Assembly (NCBI GenBank): GCA_035544575.1
Contig: DATKEC010000059.1
Coordinates: forward strand, 1-54,379
Source: DATHWB01 sp035544575
GTDB taxonomy: Bacteria > Actinomycetota > Acidimicrobiia > Spongiisociales > ZC4RG35
Length of the DNA stretch: 54,379 bases
Direction: 5' to 3'
Positions 1 through 7,398 of the stretch are shown in pieces. The translations under genes and the position numbers were made by a program. The notes under the pieces are model-generated. The model had not been told where the DNA came from. It saw only the letters and a list, made by a program, of their open reading frames with translations, and searched no databases. Each line of letters starts with the position of its first letter. Position 1 is the stretch's first letter.

Positions 1-807
1 ATCGAAGCCGTCCTCATGGGGTACCCGGACCGGACGACGCTGTGTCTCTCCTCCCAGGCGGGCTGTGCGCTGGCGTGCACGTTCTGTGCCACAGGCCAGT
101 ACGGATTCGAACGCAACCTCGAGGCGGGGGAGATCGTCGCCCAGGTGGCGTATGCCAAGGCGTTCCTCGCCGCGCACGGGCTTCCCGGGTCGCCCTCAGA
201 GCTGACCAATGTGGTCTTCATGGGGATGGGCGAGCCTCTGGCCAATTATCGGGGGGTACGCGAAGCGCTGCGGAGGATGATCGATGTGATGGATATGGGA
301 GCGCGTTCGATCACCGTGTCGACCGTCGGTGTGGTTCCTGGCATGCGGAAGCTGGCGGATGAGCCATGGCAGGTGAACCTGGCGGTCAGCATTCACGCCG
401 CAGACGACGAGCTTCGCTCCCAGCTCGTCCCCCTGAACCGTCGCTACCCGTTGGCCGAAGTGGAAAGGGCCGCCGCCGAGTTCTACGAGTCCAAAGGGCG
501 CCGAGTGTCGCTGGAATGGACGATGATCGACGGGGTCAACGACACCAGCGACCAGGCTCACAAGCTCGCCGCCCTCGCCCAACGGCTACGGGCGCACATC
601 AACCTCATCGCGCTCAACGCCACACCGCTGTCGCCGATGCGGCCCTCGCCTCCCGATCAGATCGCGGCGTTCGCCGAGATCCTCCGCTCGCTCGGTGCCA
701 ACGTCACCATCCGCAACACGCGCGGCTCCGATATCGACGCGGCGTGCGGGCAGTTGCGAGCGCTGGAGTCACCGCGACGGAACCGGCTGCACGTCACATC
801 CGTCTGA
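1..807 (+). CDS. rlmN: 23S rRNA (adenine2503-C2)-methyltransferase RlmN, 5'-truncated by window edge
   Basis: Radical-SAM methyltransferase that methylates C2 of A2503 in 23S rRNA and A37 in some tRNAs. The frame is open from base 1, before the first Met codon at 16, so the N-terminal part of the protein lies outside the window. Counting from that Met, the 4Fe-4S motif CALACTFC gives Cys17, Cys21 and Cys24. The SAM-binding motif GMGEPL follows, and near the C-terminus AACGQL supplies the Cys (about residue 244) that forms the methyl-protein intermediate. All expected family motifs in the visible part are present. It is convergent with the small minus-strand gene at 830, 22 bases away. Confidence 0.95.
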   Translation: MEAVLMGYPDRTTLCLSSQAGCALACTFCATGQYGFERNLEAGEIVAQVAYAKAFLAAHGLPGSPSELTNVVFMGMGEPLANYRGVREALRRMIDVMDMGARSITVSTVGVVPGMRKLADEPWQVNLAVSIHAADDELRSQLVPLNRRYPLAEVERAAAEFYESKGRRVSLEWTMIDGVNDTSDQAHKLAALAQRLRAHINLIALNATPLSPMRPSPPDQIAAFAEILRSLGANVTIRNTRGSDIDAACGQLRALESPRRNRLHVTSV

Positions 808-829
808 GCGGTCCGTCCCCGCCGGGCGA

Positions 830-1159
830 TCAGACCTGCGCCGAAGCCGCCTCGATCCAGCGGGCCACTCGTGACTCAGACGCCCCGGTGATGGTGGCGA
901 GACGGGACGGATCCGCCGAAGACACGTCGGCAAACGTCCTGATCCCCGCGTCCCGCAACCGCCCGGCAAAGACCGGACCGATCCCGGTGATTTCGGTGAG
1001 ATCGTCCGGGGCGGGTGGCGCAGACGACGGCGGAACAACCCGGAATCGTGGTGGTTCGGGATCCTGGGGAGCGGCGATCGACACCAGCCGATCGCGCATC
1101 GCCCACAGGATGGCGAGCGCCCCCCCGACGAACCCGATGACTCTCCCGATCTTGTTCAC
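830..1159 (-). CDS. Small membrane-anchored helix-hairpin-helix protein
   Basis: 109 residues. The N-terminus has one hydrophobic segment (about residues 4-20). A low-complexity linker rich in Pro, Ala and acidic residues follows, then a C-terminal helix-hairpin-helix region with LTEITGIGPVFAGRLRDAG, typical of the DUF4332/HhH fold. Such domains usually bind nucleic acid or mediate protein contacts; the partner here is unknown. It starts with GTG at 1159 and has no Shine-Dalgarno sequence. A TACGAT box lies 7 nt upstream, so the mRNA is probably leaderless. Confidence 0.75.
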   Translation of the reverse strand: MNKIGRVIGFVGGALAILWAMRDRLVSIAAPQDPEPPRFRVVPPSSAPPAPDDLTEITGIGPVFAGRLRDAGIRTFADVSSADPSRLATITGASESRVARWIEAASAQV

Positions 1160-1172
1160 GGGCGGAATCGTA
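1160..1172 (-). promoter_or_regulatory. -10 box of a probable leaderless promoter
   Basis: On the minus strand TACGAT (1172-1167) is followed by 7 nt and the GTG start at 1159. There is no ribosome-binding site. The same arrangement recurs at several other first genes in the window. Confidence 0.5.
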
Positions 1173-1282
1173 GCGAGGAAACGCCGGTGAGCCGGTTGAC
1201 ACAGGGTGCCTCGATCTTTCTGGCCGCCCCATGCGGGCTAGGCAGCGGACCCGGCGCCAATCAGGATCCTGTGATCAACCTC

Positions 1283-1549
1283 GAGCCCGCCGCTGTCTGG
1301 AACCTCGATAAGGCCTGTTGAGGATGCACTTCGGTCCGACGGCCCAACAGACACCGCCGCGCCAAGCTGCTGGCACCAACCGAGAAGGGGCGGTCAGCGG
1401 TCAGAGCTATCGCGCCAGCTCACGCCGATCTAGCCAGACGGCTGCGCTCGGAATACGGCGACCATGAGTTGCGTCGGCTGCTGGCTTCGTTGACCCAACT
1501 CTCAGCTGCTCTGGAGACGGTCACTGGAGATGACGGCGCGAGGTCCTGA
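1283..1549 (+). pseudogene. Decayed MarR-family regulator, C-terminal remnant
   Basis: Reading frame 2 across this otherwise geneless 420-base stretch (1160-1581) encodes a recognisable MarR C-terminus. First comes a degenerate recognition-helix region (LEPAAVWNL, 1280-1306), then an in-frame TGA at 1319-1321. After the stop, RPNRHRRAKLLAPTEKGR matches the MarR wing and the start of the next helix, and an amphipathic dimerisation helix runs to TGA at 1547. No plausible start or N-terminal half is visible upstream. A frame change around 1310-1325 restores part of the motif (PVEDALR), which also points to decay. The remnant ends 32 bases before the LLM oxidoreductase, which it may once have regulated. 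Nothing else is recognisable in 1160-1282. Confidence 0.6.
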
Positions 1550-1581
1550 TAGGTTCCGGCGTTCCCCGACACGAGGATGCG

Positions 1582-2598
1582 ATGCAGGTCGACTACTACC
1601 TCCCGTCCACCACCCCCGCCAGGGACGTGGCGAACCAGGCGCGCAGGGCGGCCGAGATCGGATTCGACGGCTTCTTCACCGCCGAGACGGCCCACGACCC
1701 CTTCATCCCGCTGGCGCTGGCTGCCACGACCCAGCCCGGACTGACCCTGGGAACTGCGATCGCCGTCGCCTTCCCACGTTCGCCAATGATCACCGCCCAG
1801 GTGGCATGGGACCTGGCGGAGATGTCCGACGGTCGATTCATCCTCGGTCTCGGAACGCAGGTCAAACCCCACATCGTCCGCCGTTTCTCGGTGGACTGGA
1901 CCACCGCCAGCGGCAGGCTGCGGGACTACATCGATGCGCTCCGCGCCATTTGGTCGTCGTTCCAGACCGGCGAATCTCTGCGATTCGACAGCGAGGAATA
2001 CCGCTTCAGCCTGATCACGCCGTTCTTCAACCCGGGCCCCATCGCGCATCCCGACGTGCCTGTGGCGATCGCCGGAGTCGGTCCGCAGTTGGCTCGGCTC
2101 GCCGGCGAACGTTGTGACGGGTTTCACGTGCACCCCTTCCACACCGTGAAATACCTCGACGACGTGTTGATCCCGAACATCGCCGCCGGCGCAGGCGAGC
2201 ATGGCCGTCAGCTCTCGGACGTGGACCTGATCTCGACCGTCTTCGTCGTCACCGGAAGAGATGAAGGCGAGATGCAAAAGGCGATGCTGGCGGCCAAGCA
2301 GCAGATCGCCTTCTACGCATCGACTCCGAGCTACCGAGCGGTCCTCGAGACGCACGGATGGGACTTTGGCGAGGAGCTGAACCGCATGAGCCGGCGAGGG
2401 GAGTGGGGCGCGATGGCGGCGGTGATCCCCGACGATGTCGTGGCCGAAGTCGGTGTGATCGCCGAGCCGGACGGGATCGGTGATGCGATCAAGACCCGGT
2501 ACGGAGATCGGATCGCCCGGGTCGGCTACTACACGCTCGATGGCGCACCGATGATGTCCGACGAACAGCTGGCCTCGATTGTCGCGGCCACCCGGTGA
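1582..2598 (+). CDS. LLM-class F420-dependent oxidoreductase (TIGR03617-like)
   Basis: 338-residue luciferase-like monooxygenase fold (TIM barrel). Actinobacterial members of this group usually use reduced or oxidised coenzyme F420 and act on small organic substrates that are mostly unknown. The N-terminal DYYLPSTTPA strand, the LGTAIAVAFPRSPM segment and the GRFILGLGTQVKPHIVRRF region are typical of this branch. GAGG precedes the ATG at a suitable distance. The next gene (2602) is convergent and only 3 bases away. The substrate cannot be read from sequence; the decayed MarR gene upstream is the only contextual hint. Confidence 0.85.
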   Translation: MQVDYYLPSTTPARDVANQARRAAEIGFDGFFTAETAHDPFIPLALAATTQPGLTLGTAIAVAFPRSPMITAQVAWDLAEMSDGRFILGLGTQVKPHIVRRFSVDWTTASGRLRDYIDALRAIWSSFQTGESLRFDSEEYRFSLITPFFNPGPIAHPDVPVAIAGVGPQLARLAGERCDGFHVHPFHTVKYLDDVLIPNIAAGAGEHGRQLSDVDLISTVFVVTGRDEGEMQKAMLAAKQQIAFYASTPSYRAVLETHGWDFGEELNRMSRRGEWGAMAAVIPDDVVAEVGVIAEPDGIGDAIKTRYGDRIARVGYYTLDGAPMMSDEQLASIVAATR

Positions 2599-2601
2599 CG
2601 T

Positions 2602-3237
2602 TCAGACCGGGGCGTCAGGGACTTCGAACCCGGCGAACACGTCGAGGTGACCGACATCGTTGAAGGCGGTCAACTGCGGACCCGGATCGATCACAGTGAG
2701 GGCGGTGTTCTGAACCGCGCCCAGCGGTCCGCGGAAGACGTTGCCTTCCACCACCTGCCGGGCGGCCCAGTGAGCACCGATGATGATCGGACCGCCGTGG
2801 GAAACGATCACGGTGACCCCGTCGAGATGCAGGAGTTCTTCGAGGACGGCGAGTGAACGCGTCCGGACGTCGGCCCAGCGTTCACCGCCCGGGCGTGGCA
2901 CGTCCTCGCCGCCGCGGTATCGGGCCCACAGATCGGGCCACGCCTGGGCGATCTGATCGGGGGTCAACCCGGCCCACTCGCCGTTGTCGATCTCGCGGAT
3001 CCGAGGCTCGGCGATGACCTCCGTCCCGGACACCGCCGCGATCGCGGCCGCGGTGTCCGTTGCCCGGCTGAGGTCGCTCGACACGACCCGGGCGATGTTC
3101 GCCGTACGGAGACGCAGCCCGACGGCTTCTGCCTGTCGCCGCCCGAGCTCGGTTAGGGGAACATCGGTTTGGCCGATGAAGCGGTGCTCACTGTTGCCTT
3201 CCGCCTGGCCGTGACGTACGAGCACCAGCCTGCCCAT
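2602..3237 (-). CDS. Histidine phosphatase (phosphoglycerate mutase-like) family protein
   Basis: 211 residues beginning MGRLVLVRHGQAEGNSE. LVRHGQ carries the nucleophilic His of the RHG motif, and VIVSHGG near residue 150 supplies the second catalytic His. ATG at 3237 overlaps the upstream gamma-glutamyltransferase stop codon (ATGA), which fixes the start and implies translational coupling. Longer upstream starts in the same frame would run deep into that gene and add no domain. Members of this superfamily act on sugar phosphates, nucleotides or cobalamin intermediates; the substrate is unknown here. Confidence 0.85.
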   Translation of the reverse strand: MGRLVLVRHGQAEGNSEHRFIGQTDVPLTELGRRQAEAVGLRLRTANIARVVSSDLSRATDTAAAIAAVSGTEVIAEPRIREIDNGEWAGLTPDQIAQAWPDLWARYRGGEDVPRPGGERWADVRTRSLAVLEELLHLDGVTVIVSHGGPIIIGAHWAARQVVEGNVFRGPLGAVQNTALTVIDPGPQLTAFNDVGHLDVFAGFEVPDAPV

Positions 3238-4814
3238 CAGCGAGTTGCCGCCGCGGCCGTATCGACCCGCGGATCTGCCGCCCCGGTACGAAGGCCGTTG
3301 GTTGCGACATCGATGACCGACACCGGTCCCCAACCGGGACTGCGCACCGCCTGGGACCGAACGGTGTGACCGCGTGCCGTCAGCCCGTCGACGATGTGTC
3401 TCGACATGTCCGACTCGACATCGACGGTCGACGTGGTGTCGGACAGTTCGACATTCGTCATCGTCCAGCGAGGTTCACTCTGGGCGGCGCCAGGAGACCG
3501 CCCCGCGCCGAAGAGGAGGGCGGCGATCTGGGCCAACAGCTGCGGCTGCTGGTAACCGCCACGCGTCCCCAGCAGACTGCGCAGGCGATCCCCCGAGGTC
3601 CACAGTGTCGGTGCGAGGGTGTGCAGCGGGCGCTTGTGTGGCCCGATCTCGTTGGGGTGGCTGGAACGGAGATCGAACCCGCCGCCCCGGTCGTGAAGGA
3701 TGAACCCGCTCCTGCCGGCGCCGAGGCCCGAACCGATGCCGCGAAAATTCGATTCGATGAGTGAGATCCCCATGCCGCCGTCGTCGATGGCACACATGAA
3801 CATGGTTCCGCCCGGCTTTGGCGCGGGACGGGACCGCCGTGCCACACCATCCGCGGTGATGCCGCTGGCGAAGGACCCGAGACGGATTGGTTCGAGCAGG
3901 ATCTCGGGCGGAACCGGAGCGTGGGCTGGATCCGCCACGACATCGTCACGTTCAGCGGCCACCGCCCGATAGGCCTCGATGAGGAGATGGGCCCAGCGGG
4001 GGTCGCCCGGGTCGAGCGTCGGAGTCAGCTGTTCGAAGAGCGCCAGGGCCGCCAGGGTGATGTAGCCCTGGCTATTCGGCGGAATCGTCCAGCCGGTCAC
4101 GCCGAAGACGTCGATCGAGATCGGATCGACCCAGTCCGGGCGGTAGGCGGCGAGGTCCTCCGGAGTGATGAGACCGTCGACGGCCTCGCTGATCGACTCC
4201 GCCACCGGGCCTTCGTAGAAGGCGGTGGGGCCGTGGTCTGCGATCCGCTGGAGCGTGTCGGAGAGGTTCGGCCGACGGACGCGCTCTCCCCGCAGCGGCG
4301 GGCGGCCGTCGAGAAGGAGTTGAGCGCCCGCTTCGTTGTCGGCGAGAAAATCCGCCATCCGGTGAGTGGAGCGTGAGTACTCCGTCGACGCCGCGAACCC
4401 CTCTCGTCCGTACTCGATCGCCCGCCGCAGCAGATCGGCGAGGGGGAGACGGCCGAATCTCTCGTGGAGCGCGAACCAGCCGGCGACGCATCCGGGGATG
4501 GTGACGCCGGCGGGGTGATGCTGCGGGATCGAAGTGAGTCCTTCGTCGCGAAGGCGGTCTGCGGATACGTTCGAGCCGGCCCAGCCCGAGGAGTTGAGCG
4601 CCGTGACCTCGGTCCCGTCGTGGACGAGGGCGAAGAGGTCGCCGCCGATGCCGCAGGTCTCGGGAGCCACCATGCCTTGGACTGCGTTGGCGGCGATGGC
4701 GGCGTCGACAGCCGATCCGGCCCGGTCGAGCGCCTCCATCCCGGCCTGGGTGGAGAGGATGTGGGGCGAGACGACCATGCCGCCATATCCTTGGACTTCG
4801 AGCATGTCGCTCAT
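3237..4814 (-). CDS. Gamma-glutamyltransferase family protein (Ntn hydrolase)
   Basis: 525 residues. The family makes a self-cleaving precursor whose newly exposed N-terminal Thr hydrolyses or transfers gamma-glutamyl groups (glutathione and relatives) or acylamides. The N-terminal block GGMVVSPHILSTQAG and the AAIAANAVQGMVAPETCG region are conserved. The likely processing Thr is in KPGGTMFMCAID, and LIESNFRGIGSGL follows as in cytoplasmic YwrD-type members. There is no signal peptide, so it is probably cytoplasmic. I chose ATG at 4814 because AGGAGG lies about 8 nt upstream; the frame is open further upstream, but that part runs through the intergenic repeat at 4861. Its stop overlaps the phosphatase start. 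Confidence 0.85.
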   Translation of the reverse strand: MSDMLEVQGYGGMVVSPHILSTQAGMEALDRAGSAVDAAIAANAVQGMVAPETCGIGGDLFALVHDGTEVTALNSSGWAGSNVSADRLRDEGLTSIPQHHPAGVTIPGCVAGWFALHERFGRLPLADLLRRAIEYGREGFAASTEYSRSTHRMADFLADNEAGAQLLLDGRPPLRGERVRRPNLSDTLQRIADHGPTAFYEGPVAESISEAVDGLITPEDLAAYRPDWVDPISIDVFGVTGWTIPPNSQGYITLAALALFEQLTPTLDPGDPRWAHLLIEAYRAVAAERDDVVADPAHAPVPPEILLEPIRLGSFASGITADGVARRSRPAPKPGGTMFMCAIDDGGMGISLIESNFRGIGSGLGAGRSGFILHDRGGGFDLRSSHPNEIGPHKRPLHTLAPTLWTSGDRLRSLLGTRGGYQQPQLLAQIAALLFGAGRSPGAAQSEPRWTMTNVELSDTTSTVDVESDMSRHIVDGLTARGHTVRSQAVRSPGWGPVSVIDVATNGLRTGAADPRVDTAAAATR

Positions 4815-4860
4815 GTTGACAGGCCTCCTGCACGGGGTCGCGATCCGAACTGATGCGAGA

Positions 4861-4896
4861 AACCCGCCATATGGGTGGTCACGAACCCAGGGTTTG
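4861..4896 (+). repeat. 36-bp dispersed palindromic repeat, copy A
   Basis: Reads AACCCGCCATATGGGTGGT, three bases, then GAACCCAGGGTTTG. It matches copies at 25759-25794 (inverted) and 25868-25903, with 3 and 5 mismatches respectively, mostly in the three-base spacer. It contains two internal dyads (around CCATATGG and AACCCAGGGTT). It lies between two minus-strand genes. Confidence 0.8.
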
Positions 4897-4905
4897 CGTT
4901 TGGGG

Positions 4906-5526
4906 TCAGGGGCGGCGGAGGCCGGGGACCTGGCGGTTGACGGCGTCGAGGACGGCGCGGACCATCGCCTGGCTGGGGTCGGAGCCAACCAGGGCAGAAC
5001 CCACCATCATCCTCTCGCGGCCGCCGATCACGAGGACCACCTGGGCGATCGCCACGTCCTGGGCGCCCACACGGTGCACCGCCTCGGCACTGATCGCGAA
5101 GGCCGCGTTCTCGTCGAGCGCCTGTTCGAGCGCGACCAGCGTGGCCTCGGCGACGAGACGCATGCGGGTGGTGGACGCGGCGGGACCGTTGGCCGACCCC
5201 GTCAGTTTTTCGTCGTGCCAGCGGAGCGTGACGGAGATCTTCATGCGCGATCCGTCGATCTCCTCGGCGACATCCTCGACGACCGGCCGGTCCCCGGCGG
5301 ACAGATCGCCGCCGTCGATCTGGACGACGGAGATGATCCGTCGGTCGATGTCGAGGTCGAACGCGGCCATCGCCACAGACTGGACGTCACGCACCAGCTG
5401 TTTGGCCGGCTTGCCGGGCAGAGCGAGAACGTGGACTTCACGTGGCTTGTTGCCTTCGAGGACGATGCGGACGTTCTCGACACCGGGAATCCGGGCGATC
5501 GTCGCTTCGAGGGCTCTCACATCCAT
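4906..5526 (-). CDS. Conserved hypothetical protein, 206 residues
   Basis: I do not recognise the family with confidence. The N-terminal half (LEATIARIPGVENVRIVLEG) has the alternating pattern of a small alpha/beta domain, resembling metal-binding or ACT-like folds. The second half repeats a strand-helix pattern and ends near VPGLRRP. There are no membrane segments or obvious catalytic motif, so it is probably cytoplasmic. ATG at 5526 has no Shine-Dalgarno sequence; TACGCT lies 7 nt upstream, which suggests a leaderless mRNA. Confidence 0.7.
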   Translation of the reverse strand: MDVRALEATIARIPGVENVRIVLEGNKPREVHVLALPGKPAKQLVRDVQSVAMAAFDLDIDRRIISVVQIDGGDLSAGDRPVVEDVAEEIDGSRMKISVTLRWHDEKLTGSANGPAASTTRMRLVAEATLVALEQALDENAAFAISAEAVHRVGAQDVAIAQVVLVIGGRERMMVGSALVGSDPSQAMVRAVLDAVNRQVPGLRRP

Positions 5527-5539
5527 GCACCCGAGCGTA
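5527..5539 (-). promoter_or_regulatory. -10 box of a probable leaderless promoter
   Basis: Minus-strand TACGCT (5539-5534), then 7 nt, then the ATG at 5526; no ribosome-binding site. Confidence 0.5.
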
Positions 5540-5648
5540 GCCCTGAAACCGGTTGCCGACGGGGATGCGCCGCGCCCGGAATGTTGCGACTTCGCGACCT
5601 GCCCAAGTAGCCTGCACCGTGGTCGGTCTCACACAGGGAGGCCGGCGG

Positions 5649-5737
5649 AACCGGGTCGCTGCCCGGTTGGGAGGTGGGCGGACCTGGAAATAGGTGGGGC
5701 CTCACATTGACAAGTGAGGTTTCCTGGCTCGTACTGT
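5649..5737 (+). promoter_or_regulatory. Three tandem inverted repeats; candidate promoter with operator around the -35 box
   Basis: Three perfect small dyads lie in a row: AACCGGG/CCCGGTT (5649-5655, 5662-5668), ACCT/AGGT (5682-5685, 5692-5695) and CCTCAC/GTGAGG (5700-5705, 5714-5719). The last one encloses a consensus TTGACA (5707-5712). TACTGT at 5732-5737 is a possible -10 with a 19-nt spacer. The geneless stretch 5527-5863 otherwise shows no feature I can name. It would drive the small ORF and the HD-domain genes downstream. Confidence 0.4.
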
Positions 5738-5863
5738 TCGAGTCGGGAATACGGGAAGAGCCCGGCGGCGGATCGGTCCATCGTTGGTTACACCAAAGCG
5801 GAGCGGAACGACGCGTCGACAGGTGTGTCGGCGAGTCTCAATTCACCGACGAGGTGATGCCGG

Positions 5864-5953
5864 ATGAAAGCACGTTTGGTCCGGATTCTTGCTACGGCAG
5901 GAAGCCTCGCCACGCTCTTAGTGGCTGGCTCGGCTTCCTTCAAGGTCGGATGA
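5864..5953 (+). CDS. Candidate 29-residue hydrophobic small protein
   Basis: A short ORF starts with Met, Lys, Ala, Arg, has a hydrophobic core (about residues 5-25) and ends before TGA at 5951. GAGGTG at 5851-5856 is a good ribosome-binding site, 7 nt from the ATG. It looks like a single-pass membrane or signal-like peptide. A long hairpin falls inside it: AGGAAGCC (5899-5906) pairs with GGCTTCCT (5932-5939), with an inner CCAC/GTGG. The ORF may therefore be a regulatory leader peptide rather than a functional protein. It precedes the membrane HD-domain gene by 50 nt. Confidence 0.45.
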   Translation: MKARLVRILATAGSLATLLVAGSASFKVG

Positions 5954-6003
5954 TCTGACCGTCGGGGCCTCTTCCCTTCTCTACCAGGAGACCGGTCCGT
6001 CTG

Positions 6004-7398
6004 ATGGACAGCCGCTACAAGAAAACGATTCTCGGAACGGTCTCCTCGGCGACGGGTTTCGTCCTGACCGGCTGGGCGCTGTGGCTGATCCTCGCCTCTC
6101 CCGAAAACCCGTGGCCCTATCGGTCGGTCAGCGTCGGGTTGAGTTCCGCCGACTGGACGATCCTCGCCCTCTTCGCCGCGGCGTACGCCGCGCTGTCGTT
6201 CCGGTCCGCCGAGGTCAACGACCGCATGTTCGCCAACTCGAGCGCGATGGTGATCGCCTCGGCCAGCATGTACTTCCTGGCGAGCGGGTACAACGCCGCG
6301 CCGCTGGTCGTCTTGATCGCCGCTGCGGGGCCCTTCGACATCGAGGACTTCCGCCGCAAGCGGATCTTCCAGCCGGCGATCAACTTCGGTTTGCTGATCG
6401 TCTCGGCTCTCGTGGCAGGGACGGTGGGCGACCTGCTGGTCGATCCCGGCCGGGAAGGCGTCGTCACCGCCACCACCTTCGCCATCGTCGCGGTCGTCGG
6501 TGGTTTGATCGCTGCCACGTACACGATCACGAATCTCACTCTGGTTCGGTTGAGCGTCCGCTTCGCCTATGGGGCCAGGAACCTCCTCCCGTGGTCCGGT
6601 ATCTGGGTGCTGTTCGCCTCCCAGATGGTGATGGGACTCGTCGGAGGTCTGCTCGGGGCAGTCCTGGCGTTCTCCGAACAGAACCTGGGGAACCGTTCAT
6701 TGCTTCCGCTCATCCTGATCGTCTACGTCACCGGCCAAACCGTCTTCACGTCGTACTCGGTTCTCCGGGTGGCACACGAGTCGACGCTGCGCGGCTTCGT
6801 GAAGACGCTCGAGACCCGCGATCTGTACACCCGTGGGCACACCGAGCGGGTTGCCTACTTCTCCCAGCTGATCGGTGCCAACCTCGGGTTCAGCGGAACC
6901 CAACTCGAACACATGCGGTGGGCGGCGCTCATCCACGACATGGGCAAGCTCGCCATCCCCATCGAACTGATGCAGAAGCAGGGCAAGCTCACCGACGACG
7001 AGTACCGCCGCCTAAGGACGGCCACCCACAAGGTGGACGACCTGCTCTCGGAAGTCGACTTCCTCCAGCCGATGGTGGACGTGTGCTCCGGTTCCCACCC
7101 ACGTCTCGGCCAGGAGGACTTCGGTCAGGAAGGCCACAAACACACGGCCTCACCGACGCTCGAGCAGAAGGTCCTCGCAGTTTCCGACGCGTTCGATGCA
7201 ATGACCAGCGTTCGTGGCTACCGGATGGCGATGAGCCAGCGGGCTGCCCTCGAAGCACTCCGCACGGACGGGAGCGCGCTCTACGACCCCGAGGTCCTCG
7301 ACGCGCTGGAGGTCGCTCTCGGTCAGGTGGGCGAGACGTACGGTCCGCCGCATCTGGCCACTCCGACCTCGGAGGTCGAAGAGGTGCGGCATGGGTGA
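6004..7398 (+). CDS. Membrane protein with C-terminal HD phosphohydrolase domain (degenerate HD-GYP)
   Basis: 464 residues. About seven hydrophobic segments fill residues 10-255, and a cytoplasmic HD domain follows (about 265-450). GHTERV gives the first His, and ALIHDMGK gives His311-Asp312 of the metal site; SDAFDAMTSVRGYR is the typical HD-GYP-side helix. The cyclic-di-GMP signature HHExxDGxGYP is replaced by SGSHPRLGQEDF, so cyclic-di-GMP hydrolysis cannot be assumed. AGGAG at 5986-5990 is rather far (13 nt) from the ATG. Its 3' end overlaps the next HD gene by 8 bases, so the two are probably translated together. Confidence 0.8.
   Translation: MDSRYKKTILGTVSSATGFVLTGWALWLILASPENPWPYRSVSVGLSSADWTILALFAAAYAALSFRSAEVNDRMFANSSAMVIASASMYFLASGYNAAPLVVLIAAAGPFDIEDFRRKRIFQPAINFGLLIVSALVAGTVGDLLVDPGREGVVTATTFAIVAVVGGLIAATYTITNLTLVRLSVRFAYGARNLLPWSGIWVLFASQMVMGLVGGLLGAVLAFSEQNLGNRSLLPLILIVYVTGQTVFTSYSVLRVAHESTLRGFVKTLETRDLYTRGHTERVAYFSQLIGANLGFSGTQLEHMRWAALIHDMGKLAIPIELMQKQGKLTDDEYRRLRTATHKVDDLLSEVDFLQPMVDVCSGSHPRLGQEDFGQEGHKHTASPTLEQKVLAVSDAFDAMTSVRGYRMAMSQRAALEALRTDGSALYDPEVLDALEVALGQVGETYGPPHLATPTSEVEEVRHG

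Noticed and set aside
5740..6003. Cyclic-di-GMP (GEMM) riboswitch before the HD-domain genes
   Set aside because: The conserved cores of GEMM-I (GGCAAACC, GACGCAAAGCC) are absent, although the region is structured.
6004..7398. True HD-GYP cyclic-di-GMP phosphodiesterase
   Set aside because: HD pair present, but HHExxDGxGYP is replaced, so I kept the call at HD-domain protein.
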